Shown here piece by piece: positions 1-12,382 of a DNA stretch of 64,000 nucleotides. Below the pieces are notes generated by a model, which worked only from the letters and a program-made list of their open reading frames with translations, was not told where the DNA came from and made no database searches. Within the stretch, counting starts at the first letter, position 1, and every line of letters starts with the position of its first letter. Made by a program: the position numbers and the translations under genes. The DNA is from Cervus elaphus (Eukaryota > Chordata > Mammalia > Artiodactyla > Cervidae). The stretch is taken from assembly GCF_910594005.1 (NCBI RefSeq), contig NC_057817.1, positions 29,737,001-29,801,000 of the forward strand. Reading direction: 5' to 3'.

Positions 1-105
1 TTTATTTATTGTCTCCATCCAGCAGAATTTAAGTTCCTTGAAGGCAGGGATTTGGGTCTGGCTGGCTTGTCGCTGCACCCACAGTGTCTAGAAAAGTGGA
101 TGGCT
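1..105 (+). repeat. L2-like LINE 3' fragment
   Basis: The phrase resembling 'gttccttgaaggcagggat' is typical of the 3' end of ancient mammalian L2 LINEs. The fragment is cut by the window edge and diverged, so the assignment is by pattern only. Confidence 0.4.
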
Positions 106-2017
106 GTTCTACCCACAGCCTAGGGGTTTGCAGCAGGCACCCCTAGATGTTTTCAGAATGAACAGACTCCAGAGAGGCCAGGTCCAGCTGAGGCACTGTA
201 AGAGTGAGGCACAGAAAGCATGACTGCACAGCTGACTTAGGCATCCATCTCCTGTGAGTCACAGGGGAGGAGGAACCACTGCACCTAATTACCCATTAAT
301 GTCTCATTAGGAGAGCGACACTCTGACTCTCCAACAGGCCTCAGTCAGGCTCATCCTTCAAGTCATGTAAACAGTGGTCAGGAGCAGTGGCGTCTGTCCC
401 CCGCCCCATCCCCTGCCCTCTGTTACCTGGATCAGAGGAAGGAAGAGCTGCAGCCCATCCCATGGTGTGGGGAGGGTTGAGGAGGGGCCGCTGGACTCAT
501 TCCGCTCCCTCCCTCTCAGTTTCATGTGGATGGAGGCCCACAGAGGCCCAGCCCCATAAGAATTAAGGTTCCCGTGCCTTTCCATTAACCTCAACTCGGA
601 AGGTCCTTGACCTCAATCTGATCCTGCTTCCAGCATCACTTCTATCCTTTGGAATCTGTGGTCCAACCTATCCCCAGAACCGGTGCCCAGCACCCCTGGT
701 CTCTCTGTCTGTCCATCCTGCCTTCTCCTACCCTAGCCTTTGACGAATTCTCATCACTGTGAAGGGAACTCCCAGCACTGCAGCTAGTCAAGGATGTTTC
801 ACTCAGCAATCCATGCCCCTCTTGCTGCCTCGGGGAGGATGTGTGAGAAAAGGGAGAAAAGAAGTGTTAGAGGAGGGCCCAGCCCCCAGTGAGAACCGCC
901 CCAACCCCACCAGCCTGGGCCTTGGAAGGGCTGTGAGAAGCAAAGGACTTTCTCCTACAGACCTCAGCCCCTCCCCTGAAAGATTGCCATCTTGGATAGC
1001 AGGGCCTCCCAGCTGGACTAGGCTGAGAATGGGGAGATGGGGAGCCATGGTCCTGCTGGCAGGGACGGGCCCCTCCTAGGCCTCACCCTGACTAGCCTTG
1101 GCACATTCTCGAGAGGCTTGGGTTTTTATCCATTGCCCTACCCTGTAACCCCGCTCTGGGCACCACACTCAAAATGCCAGTGGAAGTGGTGAGTCAGTTG
1201 GAAGTTTCTGGCCTCAGGGTGGCCCCGTTCTCCTCTCCCTTCTATTGCCCCCTCCTTGAGTGCATTTTTGTAGAAGCTGATGGAAAGCGAGGCAGGGGAG
1301 CATGATGGGTGGGCTGGGGTGGTGAGGCAAGGGGCAGGGTCTGGGACAGAGCAGGAGAGTTGAGGCAGGGAGAAAGAGAGAGGGAGTGAGCCCACAGGGC
1401 CTGGACAGCTGCCTTCCTGCTGTGGCAGCACCTCTGTACCTGCATGACTGTGGGCAGGTGCTCTACCTCAGAGCTGGTCCTTCTCTGGGGAAGTGAAGTC
1501 TCCCAGTCCCTGAAATCATGAAGCCAAGCCCTTATACCTGGGGAGAAACCAGAAATAGGACTTTAGGTGACAGGCCCAATGGGAAGAGAACTCTCTTCTG
1601 CCTGTGCCACCTGGCCAGTTTCAGGACCTCTGGCAACTTTCGTTCCTGTGCTTTAAGGAAGATGAGTGAGAAGCCAGATTCATGAGTAGGACAGAGGCTG
1701 GGAGATTAGTTAGGAGGCCGCTGCAGTGTCCCAGAGTCAAGGACAGGGTGGCCTGGAGCATTTGCGTGGTCAGTACAGGATGCGTCAGGGTCTGATGGTG
1801 TCTGGATGAGTGAAGCTTGGATGGGAAGATGCTTTTTCTGTAGAGGGGCTAGGCCTCCAGTTCTGGGTATTGACTCCTGGCCATTGAGGGGGCACTCATA
1901 GCCATCTGTCCTCAGTCCCCGGGAAGGCGGAGCACTGGGACCGTGAGTGCTCAGAGCTGGCAGGGACCTTCCTGTGCTGAGACCCAGAGAGAGCGCAAGC
2001 AGACTTACACGCCACGT

Positions 2018-4046
2018 GCCTGCATACCACACACAGGCACACCATACACATGCCACACACATACACCACGTATACCATATACACATCTACATACCTCACA
2101 GACACACACCACTCACACATACACACACCACACTCTCACAAACACACACATGCACACCATACACACGTCACACACATACACCACGTATACCATATACATA
2201 CTACATACCTTACAGACACACACCACTCACACATACACACACCACACACTCACAAACACACACAGGCACACCATACACACGTCACACACATACACCACAT
2301 ATACCATATACACACCTACATACCTTACAGACACACACCACTCACACATACACACACCACACACTCACAAACACACACAGACACACCATACACATGTCAC
2401 ACACATACACCACGTATACCATATACACACTACATACCTTACAGACACACACCACTCACACATACACACACCACACACTCACAAACACACACAGGCACAC
2501 CATACACACGTCACACACATACACCACGTATACCATATACACACCTACATACCTCACAGACACACACCACTCACACATACACACACCACACACTCACAAA
2601 CACACACAGGCACACCATACACATGTCACACACATACACCACATATACCATATACACACCTACATACCTCACAGACACACACCACTCACACATACACACA
2701 CCACACACTCACAAACACACACAGGCACACCATACACATGTCACACACATACACCACGTATACCATATACACACTACATACCTCACACACACACACCACT
2801 CACATATACACACACCACACACACATACACATGCACACCATACACACGTCACACACATACACCACATATACCACGTACACACACACCACGCACATACACA
2901 TCATACACACATCACACATACACCACGTATACCATATACACATCTATATACCTCACACACACACCACTCACATATACACACACCACACACTCACACACAC
3001 ATGCACGCCATACACACGTCACACACATACACCACATATACCATATACACACCTACACACCTCATACACACACACCACTCACATATACACACACCACACA
3101 CTCACACACATACACATGCACACCATACACACATCACACACATACACCACATATACCACATACACACACACCACACACATGCACACCATAGACATGTCAC
3201 ATATACACCACATATACCATATACAGACCTACACACATCACACACACACACTCACAAATACACACATGCACACCATACACACGTCACATATATACACGAC
3301 ATATACCACATACACACACACCACACACATACACACCATACACATGTCACATATACACCACATATACCATATACACACCTACACACATCACACAGACACA
3401 CACCACTCACATATACACACCACACTCTCACAAACACACATATGCACACCATACACACATCACACACATACAGCACACATACAACATACATACCTACACA
3501 CATCACACACACAGACCACACATATACACACCACACACATACACACCACACACACATGCACACCTACACACATCACACATGTACACCACACATACCACAT
3601 ACACACCTACATACTTCACACACCACACACATATGCACACCACATCCATGCACACTATATACATGTCGCACATATACACCATACATACCACATACACACC
3701 TGCACACATCACACATACACACACACATACATGCCATATATACATCACACATCTATACCACATGTACTACATGCACACCTACATACATCACATATATACA
3801 CTAGACACATACACACCACACATACATGCATTTACACACGTCACACATATACATACACCACACATACCACATGCACGCCACACACACACACACCACATAT
3901 AGTCCACACACACATACACATACCAGACACTCACATACACACCACACACACATGCACACCATACACACGTCACACATACACACCACACATCACTTACACA
4001 ACATATAACACACACACCACAGACATACAGACACACCACACGCATG
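2018..4046 (+). repeat. CA-rich minisatellite with 114-115-bp higher-order unit
   Basis: About 2 kb is built almost only of A, C and T in (CA)n-like steps. In the first 800 bp a phrase starting gcacaccatacaca recurs at 2037, 2152, 2266, 2381, 2495, 2610, 2725 and 2833, giving spacings of 115, 114, 115, 114, 115, 115 and 108. Beyond about 2830 the order decays, with irregular spacings (170, 115, 63, 87). Because stop codons are rare in this composition, several frames stay open for hundreds of codons. The translations are His/Thr/Tyr-rich nonsense and are not treated as genes. Confidence 0.95.
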
Positions 4047-4969
4047 CAGTGTTGACTGCCAGGCTGGATGAAACGCCTCTTTTTCTGATTCTCAGCTCAG
4101 CGCTCTTTCTATTCTGTCTCCCTTTCCATTTCACAGATGGAAAGATGGAGGCCTGGAGAGGTCTGTCCCCTCATATCAGGAAGGTCCAGAAAGGCCTTCT
4201 CAGCCTCTGTCATCCATAGACTGGGCTTCAGGCAGTCTCTTCATCCAGGTCCAACTGGGAATCCATGTGTCCTGGGACTCTTCCCCAGTCTTTGAGGGGC
4301 TCAAGGAAGAGACCCAGTCTGCCTCACCCCACCACTTGCCCTGCTTTTCTCATGGGGGCTATGGTAGATGCCCTGCCTTCTTCACAGTTAAGAGAAACAT
4401 TTTGAAAAGTAAAAATGGCTACACAGACCTGAGGCAGGGATATGATTTTCTTTCAGACTTTATTTCATTCAGAATTTGGCGGCTCCTTTGCTTCACTAGT
4501 TTCCGTGAGCCTGAGGGATCCAGTGAGAGAACCTTCTCTGTTCGGCCGCCTGCCCTCTGCCACCACAGCAGCCCTGATACCCCACCTGAGGCCTCCTCTG
4601 AACCCCGGAGGCCAAATGAATTCCTCAGAGGGCAAGAGGAAGGAGGGTAGATTGACCAGTAATTGCTCCTTCAGGGGGAAAGTACACTTGTGCACCGCTC
4701 CTGGGCCTCACCTTAGTCTCACTTCCTGAGACACTAATCCTCAGAAACCAACGCCCTGCTCAAACCAAGCCCTTCAAACCAACACCCTGACTCGGAGAAG
4801 GTGAAAGAAGCCCCCTGCCCCAGGGCTTGTGGACTGAAGGAGGGGTGATTAAGAGTCCCAGTAGGGCTCAGGGCAGGACGCATCTACATGGGCCTGAGTG
4901 GGGGAGGTGCTTGCAGGAGACCTTCCTGGGAGCTCTCCAGGTGACCACGGGTATCCCACCCAAGCCACA

Positions 4970-5115
4970 GTCAAGGTCTCACTCATCCTCTTACCACTGT
5001 GACCTTTGGGCAAGTTACTTGATCTCTCTGTGCCTGGGTTTTAAAATGGGGCTAATGTTAACTGTTTCACAAGGCTGTGGTAATGCTTAATAAGATAATA
5101 TATGAATGGACAAAA
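4970..5115 (+). repeat. MIR SINE
   Basis: The MIR core is recognisable: 'tgacctttgggcaagttact' followed by a ctctctgtgcctgggttt-type segment, 'aaaatgggg' and a final 'taataagataata'. Confidence 0.7.
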
Positions 5116-5196
5116 GGAAACAGCCGAGCACCTGGAATGTGGTAGTTTCTCAGCTACCCTGGGAGCTTTCACTCTTATCGTACATGTTAACCTTGT

Positions 5197-5640
5197 AGTT
5201 CAGAGCCCAGATTCTGGAGCACAGTGTGTGTGTGCATACTAAATTGCTTCAGTCGTGTCCAACTGTTTGCGACCGCATGGACTGTAGCCTGCCAGGCTCC
5301 TCTGTCCATGGGATTTCCCAGGCTAGAATACTGGAGTGGGTTGCCATGCCCTCCTCCAGGGGATCGTCCCAACTCAGGGCTCAAACCTTTGTCTCTTAAG
5401 TCTCCTACATTGGCAGGCAGGCTCTTTACCACTATCGCTCCTTGGGAAACCCTTGGAGCAGAGTAGCTGGGTTCAAATCCATTCTCTGCAACATTTGAGC
5501 TGTGTGGATTGAGTCATGTCACTCTCTGTACTTCTGTTTTCTTATACATAAAATTCAGATAATAGTTCCCACCTCATAGCTTGTGACTTGTAAGTGAATC
5601 AATATATGCAAAGCACTGAGAAAGTGCCCGGCATGTCATC
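5197..5640 (+). repeat. MIR SINE split by a Bov-tA insertion
   Basis: The MIR 5' end (gagcccagattctggagca) breaks off near 5224 and resumes at 5455 with agagtagctgggttcaaatcc, running on through a diverged 'tgtcactctctgtac' core. The interruption is the Bov-tA element at 5225-5454. Confidence 0.65.
5225..5454 (-). mobile_element. Bov-tA type SINE
   Basis: The diagnostic ruminant string is seen in reverse orientation: cttcagtcgtgtccaact, gaccgcatggactgtag, a diverged 'ggctagaatactggagtggg' and a terminal ctttaccact-type tRNA-like end. Near-identical 9-bp flanks (ggagcacag at 5216-5224 and ggagcagag at 5455-5463) look like a target-site duplication in the older MIR. Confidence 0.88.
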
Positions 5641-5891
5641 AGTGGACAATAATATTACCTGTTAGTAGTTGTCAGTTGCCCAGGGTCAGAGGCAAGCTTT
5701 GAACCGAGGTCTGTGGGACTCCCCAGTCCATGTTCTTGAGCTCTGTTACATGCACACCCTTCACTTGCCTTCTCACATTGCTCCCCTCTTGTCCAGACCC
5801 TGTCAGACCCTGTTTGTTTGGTAGTGGTGGCCCACCTGAAGGTACTTCCCAGGACTGCAGCATGCAGAGATCATCTGTGCTATTTAAACTT

Positions 5892-6086
5892 AAAAAAAAA
5901 AAAAAAAAACAGAACTACTCTTTTATTTAAATATTTATTTATTTCTTCGGCTGCGCTGGGTCTTAGGTATAGCATGTGAACTCTTGGTTGCAGCATGTGG
6001 GATCTAGTTTCCTGACCAGGGATTGCACCTGGGCTCCCTCCCTTGGGAACTGAGAGTCTTAGCCACTGCACCACAAAGGAAATCCC
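5892..6086 (-). mobile_element. CHR-type SINE, antisense, with tail
   Basis: Reverse-oriented tRNA-Glu-derived SINE: 'ctgaccagggattgcacctg', 'ttagccactgcaccacaaag', then gaaatcccc. It is flanked by a 17-bp near-repeat (5875-5891 and 6087-6103, two mismatches), which reads as the target-site duplication. A run of A on the left (about 5893-5909) lies inside the duplicated interval. Confidence 0.82.
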
Positions 6087-6390
6087 CTGTGCTGTCTAAA
6101 CTTTTAACACCCAGGTTACTGAAGACAAGAGAAGTATGTTCTATGGGACTGAAGCAGGTCTCCACTTAGCTGCCCTCTCCCTGTCCTACATCCCAACTGA
6201 GGGTATAAGGGCTTAAAGCTGGCAGTTAGTCTCTTTTCTCTGGAATCCTCAGAGCCCAGTCTCACTCTTTAGCCCAAAAAGTGGGGAGCAGGCGGGCCCA
6301 GCGCTCCCCCTCAATCCCCTCAGACAGCCCGCTGGGCTCTTAGCCATGAACTTTGGGTACACTTTTCTTCCCACCTCTTCCATCCTTTAA

Positions 6391-6418
6391 CACACACACA
6401 CACACACACACACACACC
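6391..6418 (+). repeat. (CA)n microsatellite
   Basis: About 14 uninterrupted CA units, likely polymorphic. Confidence 0.95.
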
Positions 6419-6429
6419 ACGCCCCAATG

Positions 6430-6600
6430 TGATGTCACACAGTGGAAAGAGAATGGGATTGACTGTCCTGTCAGCTGTGTGAAGTGGGTGAGGCACTTAC
6501 ATTCTCAGGGCCTCAGTCTTCTCAGTTCCATGATAGAGATGATTATGCAATATCTGCCCCAGGGGCTTGTGGTGAGAATTAAATGAAAGGGTTCATGAAC
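6430..6600 (+). repeat. MIR SINE
   Basis: MIR-like order: agtggaaagagaatggg, a gtgaggcacttacattctcagg-type core, a diverged 'cctcagtcttctcagttcc', then 'ggtgagaattaaatgaaa'. Confidence 0.65.
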
Positions 6601-6651
6601 TCTTTTTTTGTGTTGCTTTAACCCTTCTTTTAAAATTTTCTAATTTATAGT

Positions 6652-6810
6652 ATGTGCGTGCGTGCTTAGTCACTCAATCATGTCCAACTCTTTGCAACCC
6701 CATGGACTGTAACCCACCAGGTGCCTCTGTCCCTGGGATTCTGCAGGCAAGAATACTAAGTGGGTTGCCATGCCCTTCTCCAGGGGATTTTTCAAACCCA
6801 GGGATTGAAT
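6652..6810 (-). mobile_element. Bov-tA type SINE, truncated
   Basis: Reverse copy with cttagtcactcaatcatgtc, tttgcaaccccatggactg and a diverged 'aagaatactaagtgggttgcc'. It stops after cagggattgaat, without the tRNA-like end. Confidence 0.85.
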
Positions 6811-7489
6811 ACATTTATTCATATATTTCATTTTTTAAAACCTTAAATAATATATATAAAGCAAATGTCATCAGGCCATATTCTTCCCTTCCTTCCCAGT
6901 GGTAAATGCTGTGGTTAATTGTCTCTCCTTCCAGACCTTTCTATATACATTTTATAGATACATGCTAAGTAGCTTCTATGTCATAGGTTTTTTGTTAGGT
7001 AAAGGGGCTCATGTGATATGGATTTTTCTGTCAGTTCATCTCTCGTAATTGATGTTATCAGAGATATTTCTGCCTCAGTTGATAGAGTTTGGGGTTGTTT
7101 CCAGGGTTTCTCTGTTAGAAGCAATGCTGCCTTGAACAGCTTTGGGTGTGTTGCTGGCATTTCTGTGGGATGGACACGGTCCGCATATTATTTTTTATGC
7201 TGATTCAACCCATTGTAACCCCAGCTTTTTGTATCCAGTGCCTGTTCGTTGGTGGCTCTGAGCTGCCCTTTCCATGGCATGGCTCAGAGCCCCTCCAGCT
7301 CACCTCCGGAGGGCAGCAGACACAAGCCTGGGTGCCACAGGGTCAGGCTGACTGTGTGGCCTGGGGGGACCCTGGCCAGGTCCAGCCCTGACCAGTAGGG
7401 TGAACCAGGAAAGTCTGCCTTTGTCTTCTCTGCCATTTGCACCTGCCTCTTCCCTCCCTGCAAGTCCACCCCACCCTCACCGTCTCTTT

Positions 7490-7680
7490 CAGAATGTAGG
7501 AGACAGGTAATCTGATTCCAGCTGGATAAGTGGCCATCAGCAAGTCACTCACCTGCTCTGAGCCTCCCTTCCTGCTATGTAAAGTAGTGATAATACTATC
7601 CACCTCCTAGGGTGAACTGGGCAAGTGAGATAAAGGACTAGTGTGTGAAGACTGCTCAGATGTAAGTTAATAGCACCCCC
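7490..7680 (+). repeat. MIR SINE
   Basis: MIR-type order: gattccagctggataagtgg, catcagcaagtcactcacc, tgagcctcccttcctg and a 'gtagtgataatac' tail. Confidence 0.6.
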
Positions 7681-8217
7681 ATCCTGTTCCTACCCCTGAC
7701 TGCTGTGCCCCTCCTGCAGGGTCTTATATCCAGCTGGCTCACAACTCAAGCACCTGCTGTCATTTTAGGTGTTAGCGGGCAACTGAGTTGTTAGCTCTCA
7801 ACTGAGATCTTGGCTGCCAGCTAAGGTGCTAACTATAACCAAGGTACCTGCTCTCAGCCAAGATGTTAGTTAACAGTGTTCATCACCCAGAGGGATTATC
7901 AAGTTACTCTCCCCTATGTGCATCCATGCTCATAGTGTAATCTCTGATCATGTCTTTTGCTCTCATTAGGCGGTCAGTGCTCTGAAGGCAATTCCCTGTA
8001 GCATAGTAGATGCTCAGTAAATATTGTTGGGAATAAATGAATGGAAACCCTTCCGCTGGCTCAACAGGCATGAGGTTGCAGTGGTGGGTGGTACTGGGCT
8101 GTGGAGTGGAAATTTGGAGCAAACTCTCCCACATAGCCCACAGAGATCAGCATCCATGGCCATGCACCAAAGGCAGGGACAGGATCCATTTCATCCCTCT
8201 TTTCTCTAAGAGAAAAG

Positions 8218-8394
8218 AGAATCTGCCCACAATGCAGGAGACCCAGGTTTGATCCCTGGGTCAGGAAAATCCCCAGAGAAGGGAGTGGCAACCTACTCCA
8301 GTATTCCTGCTTGGAGAATTCCATGGGATAGAGGAGACTGGTGGGCTACAGTCTATGGGGTCACAAAGCGTAGGACACGACTGAGTGACTAATA
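8218..8394 (+). mobile_element. Bov-tA SINE with 19-bp target-site duplication
   Basis: Forward copy: 'aatctgcccacaatgcagga', a diverged 'ccagtattcctgcttggaga' and gacacgactgagtgact. The flanks 8199-8217 and 8395-8413 are identical apart from one base over 19 bp, a clear target-site duplication. Confidence 0.92.
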
Positions 8395-8754
8395 CTTTTC
8401 TCCAAGAGAAAAGCTAGCTGGCTATTCTAAGAGGCTCCTTGGAGAGCACCCGCCCCCCACCCCTCCAACAGGGTCAGGTTCAAGCCTTCTAGGTTGAGAG
8501 ATTGGATTTCATTAGCTCACCCAGGGGTGACCAGGCTCTGGGAAATCAACCAAGCAAGCAATGATTGGTAAACCAGATCGGCAGTTTATTAACTTGTGCT
8601 GGCAGTCGTGACCACTGAGCAGCCTGGAGCATTTGAGTCGGCCCCTCTCCTGCTTGTTCTCCCTACACAAGGAAGCTTTACCTGGGAATCCAAATCGAAA
8701 AGAGAAGGAGCAGAGTAGAAAGGAGTGAAATAACACTAAAGAATAATAAGTTGA

Positions 8755-8915
8755 TGCCACATACACTGTCAGATATCACCCCTCAAAACCACACCATGGT
8801 GTGGTCATCATTACCGTCCCATTTTGCAGATGATAACACTGAGGTCAAGTGGGGGACGGCTCCAAGGTATTAAAGCCCAAACCTAGGTGTTCCGACTCCA
8901 GTCCTGTGTTCTTGT
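8755..8915 (+). repeat. MIR SINE 3' half
   Basis: 'cattttgcagatgataacac' followed by a gaggtcaagt segment and 'cccaaacctaggtgttccga' matches the MIR 3' half. Confidence 0.55.
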
Positions 8916-9104
8916 GCCTTGAACACGGCCCTCTCAGCCCTGGCTGTGGTTCTGTTTGCCTGCTGTGAAAGCCACCCAGCTTCCCCTGGCGACAGTTCTG
9001 CCTCCTTGATGAGTAGCAGGAGACACCTGCGTCTCAGCACAATGTACGCATGCTCTCAAGAGGGCACCTTTCCTTCTGCAGACAATAACAGTAAATCCAC
9101 ACTA

Positions 9105-9330
9105 ATAGCCACCATTCATTAAGTGCTTACCAGGTGTTAGGCACCTGGCCAGGCGCCTCACACGCATTATCTCACTCTCACAACCACCTCAGGAGGTGAG
9201 CACACTCATCTCCCTTCTGCCGAGTTGGACTCAACGGCTCAGAGCGACTGAATAGCCTGGCCCAGAGTCCCAGAGCGAGTGAGTGGCAGAACTGAGGCTG
9301 GAATTCAAGCCAGTCTGACTCTCAGGCCCA
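9105..9330 (+). repeat. MIR SINE
   Basis: 'cattaagtgcttaccaggtg', 'cattatctcactctcacaac' and 'gtgagtggcagaactgaggc' follow MIR order. Confidence 0.7.
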
Positions 9331-9514
9331 TACTTGCAGTCACCCCCACCACCCCGCCCTCCAGGGTGATGTGCTTTGATGTCCCACAGGCTGGAGCTGC
9401 TCCCTGTTGGAGCCTGTGGCCCCTGGGCTCCGGCCTCTCTCTGTCCCTTTGCCCCACTTCTCCCCATGGTGAGTTCCTCATTCTTCACACCACCACCCTC
9501 ACCTCCAGGGCTTC

Positions 9515-9630
9515 CCCAGGCCCGCTTCATCCAGCAAACCCCTACTCATCCTGCAAGCCCCAGGTAAAGAGTCACCTCTCCTGGGCCACCTTCCTCCTGC
9601 CCAATCAGCCCTAATTATGGCATTTCCGAG
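9515..9630 (+). repeat. L2-like LINE fragment
   Basis: 'cccctactcatcctgcaagc' followed by 'aaagagtcacctctcctggg' matches the usual 3' region of L2. Confidence 0.45.
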
Positions 9631-9804
9631 GTTATATGGTAATCATCCATAAGTGCCCACCACTGAGTGGTGAGACCCAGAAAGCAGGCTTGGCATGGTG
9701 TTCCTCGTGGTCTCTGCAGTTCTGAACAGGTTGCTGGGGGCTCTCGGGGGAGCCTGATTCCTGGCAGAAGACACAGTAACCCTGGGTACTGCCCATAAAC
9801 CACA

Positions 9805-10020
9805 GAGCAGAATGGTTCTAGGAGGGGGCTCTGGAGTCAGCCTGCTTGGGTTCAGATCCTGGCTTTGTCACTTCCCAGCTATGTAACCTTGGTTATGTAC
9901 TGAACATCTCTGGGCCTTGGTTTCCTCTCGGAAAGGTAGAATCCCACTGGATACTGATGTTATTAGGATGAAGTAGGTAATGTCTGTAAAGCACCAAACA
10001 AGCGCCTGTTCCCTGCTCAC
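9805..10020 (+). repeat. MIR SINE
   Basis: 'gctctggagtcagcctgctt', gggttcagatcctggctttg and 'ctgggccttggtttcctctc' are MIR landmarks in the right order. Confidence 0.75.
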
Positions 10021-10064
10021 TGTTACACGGAGCATTTATTCATCCTCTAAGAGTAGGGCCCTGA

Positions 10065-10330
10065 GGAGAATGGCAAGAAGACTATGCTTCAACTTGAAGG
10101 TCCCCTCCTCCAGGAAGCCTTCCTTGACACCTGACACACTCACATAGGTCAGGTTCCTGTTATCAGTCCCTGGTGGCACTTTGGGTTTCTCTTTGGTTAC
10201 TCATCATACTAACAATTACTTACCCACTAGACTCTGAGCTCTGTGAAGTTGGGGATCTTGTCTGTCTCGTTCTTTGCCACATCGGTGCCTGGCACATTGT
10301 AGGTGCTCAGTAAATAGGTGTCAAATTAGG
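10065..10330 (+). repeat. L2 LINE 3' end
   Basis: 'ctccaggaagccttccttga', tagactctgagctctgtgaa and 'cattgtaggtgctcagtaaa' are the classic order of an L2 3' end. Confidence 0.75.
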
Positions 10331-10482
10331 GATGGAAGGTGCTGGGAAATTTCACAGGAGGATCACTGGGCAGCCAGGGTGCAGGTAATAACAATATCGG
10401 CGGTGGGCCTGGGTGGGTCAGTGGTCAGTGTCACAGCGAGCAGACCTTCTGACCTCTCTCTCTCTCTCCCTCTTTCCCTCAG

Positions 10483-10632
10483 TTCCTGGCATTTGACACC
10501 CAGTTGCTGATGGGTAGCCGACGCCACTCGCTGAGCCCCGAAGAGTATATTTTTGGAGCCCTCAACATTTACCTAGACATCATCTATATCTTCACCTTCT
10601 TCCTGCAGCTTTTTGGCACCAACCGGGAATGA
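10483..10632 (+). CDS. FAIM2: FAIM2 (LFG2), final coding exon
   Basis: The exon is 150 bp and encodes the last 49 residues plus TGA, starting in phase 0 after a strong pyrimidine tract and AG. The translation begins FLAFDTQLLMGSRRHSLSPE and ends TFFLQLFGTNRE. I recognise this as the C-terminus of Fas apoptotic inhibitory molecule 2, a TMBIM-family membrane protein that is mainly neuronal and blocks Fas-induced apoptosis (family knowledge). Most of the exon is the last hydrophobic segments. The Asp in FDTQLL (residue 5 of the exon) and in IYLDII (residue 32) match the paired acidic positions proposed as a calcium/pH sensor in TMBIM proteins; that equivalence is inference. No break is seen. The paralogue LFG1/GRINA is less likely because the exon matches the FAIM2 tail closely and BCDIN3D lies downstream. 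Confidence 0.95.
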   Translation, partial: FLAFDTQLLMGSRRHSLSPEEYIFGALNIYLDIIYIFTFFLQLFGTNRE

Positions 10633-12382
10633 GGAGCCCTTCCCACCCCCTCCTTTCTTCAGAGAATGCCCCCTTGCTGGTCCTCGGACCCTCCCTATGC
10701 TCCTGCAAGCCGAGATATAAAGCTAGCTGCCAGCCCAGCCTTCGGCCAACCCGCTCACTGTCCTCAGCCCCACCCTCTGCAGCTTGTCCCCATGCCGCCA
10801 GGGGCCCTGTGGAACCCGGTCATACTGTCCCCTGTGCCGCCCCTTCCCCCAGTTCTCTCTCCCAAACTGGGACCATCGAGGCTGGAGGCCTCTCTGGTTT
10901 GAGGACCCAAGGGATGCTTGGGAGAAGCCCAGCAGGATTTCAGATGTGGGAAAGAGGCCCCAGGAAGCTCAGCTGAAGCCTGCCACCCCACCGTGATTCC
11001 TCCTAGGGCCACCCACAGTATGGGACCCTGGGGCACACTGTCCTGTGCCCAGCCCCTGCCTCTTCTCCATCCTTCCAGTTTAGGCTCTGACATTCTGTAA
11101 GGAAGTGGTGGGGAGGACAACTGGGAGACAAGATGTGGGTGCTCCGCAGAGAGGCAGGGGTCCTGGGTAAACCGTATGGCTGTCCCAGGCTGCCCAGCCT
11201 CTCTCAGCTCTGGGACCAGGGGCTTGTTTTAGGCACTTGAGCCCTGGGGCAGAAGAGAGGGGCAGGAGGCCAGTACCATCTGTGCTTGCCTTGGTCTACC
11301 CTCCTGGGTCACAACACAGCACTGCTAGGGCAAGAGGTGGGTGTAAGAGAACCCTGCTCCTAAGTGGAGACCTGTCCTGAGATTCCAAGGGAGCAAGCAG
11401 CCAACCAACTGGGCTCTGCAGCATCGCTGACCCTCCCAGACCTGCATCCTCCTGGGAGATGTGGCAGGACTGAGACCGACGTCCTCTCACTGCCTTCTCT
11501 TAAATCCCCAGCCTGCTCTCACAGGCCTGAGGCTGAGTAAGGGCTTGGGCGCTGGAAGACTGGGTGTTCTGGGAAAAGGAGACTTATTCTAGCTGCTGAG
11601 CCGGCGGCACCCCCGACCCCGGAGGATATTGGGCCCTTCCTCCAGCCCTTCCCCAAGGCCTTTCTGCCCATCTTACTTCCAAAACCTCCCTCATCCACTG
11701 CCCGTTGCTGGCTTGTCCCCAGCTGGGCCTCATGAGGCTTCCACTGGCAGTGCCCATGTCCCTACTCCTAGCTTCTCTGACCCCTCAGTTCAGAGGTCCA
11801 GACCATTCCACTCCTATCTCCTCATCTCTCCAATTTGGAAACCATCCAGCCGATGTTAACAACCAGGGCAAGTCCCTCCGGCTGGTCCCATGTGATGGGA
11901 TCGGGTCTCCTTATCAGCCTCCAGGCAGCTGAGATCTCAGGCAGAGTGTGTGCGTCAGCCACCAGCCCCCTTCAGGTCTGCTGGAGAGTGGACCAGGGGG
12001 CCACGCCTGGGGGAAGTGTGCAAGCTGCCTTGGCTAGTGGCTAACTCAGCCAGTGGAAAGTTACTGGGTGGAGTCAGGGAGGTTCAGAGTGGATACCTGG
12101 ACCCTTCCTTGACCGCTCCCTCCAGGGTTGCCTCTTTCCCCACATGCCAGTGGCTCTCTTTGCCCCTGGGGAGGGTAACTAAGTATGTTATCTATGTATT
12201 CCCAACCCCTCCCTCTCCATCCTTCCTATCTCCAACTTGTAAGAAATATTGTAGAAGCATTTGAAGTTTTGTTCCATCTTGGATGTGAGGAGAGAGGGAA
12301 TCAAGAATGGATGGTGGTGGTGGTGGTATGTGAAACAGAGATAACTGAGAGCATGGGTGGGATGCTCCCTGTGTGCTGTCTA

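Larger units (their letters stand above)
1..10482 (+). other. FAIM2: FAIM2 last intron (partial, inferred)
   Basis: This region ends in a pyrimidine tract and AG (10447-10482) directly before the last FAIM2 coding exon, so it is inferred to be the preceding intron. I looked for the upstream FAIM2 exons, which encode the earlier membrane segments, and did not recognise any. The last intron therefore probably extends past the left edge. Apart from the repeats listed separately, 110-2017, 4047-4969, 7690-8190 and 8400-8750 look like ordinary non-coding mammalian sequence. Confidence 0.6.

Noticed and set aside
1943..4219. Very long + strand open frames (758, 584 and 414 codons) and minus-strand Cys/Val-rich frames
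   Set aside because: They are products of the CA-rich array: three overlapping frames are open at once, the translations are low-complexity, and there is no start context or domain.
5224..5466. Short open frames of the type SRVQLFATAWT and similar at many sites
   Set aside because: They are translations of Bov-tA SINEs, repeated at every copy.
8919..9122. Open frame with a hydrophobic stretch resembling a membrane segment of FAIM2
   Set aside because: Similarity is limited to a few residues, flanking conserved residues are absent and the splice-site context does not fit.
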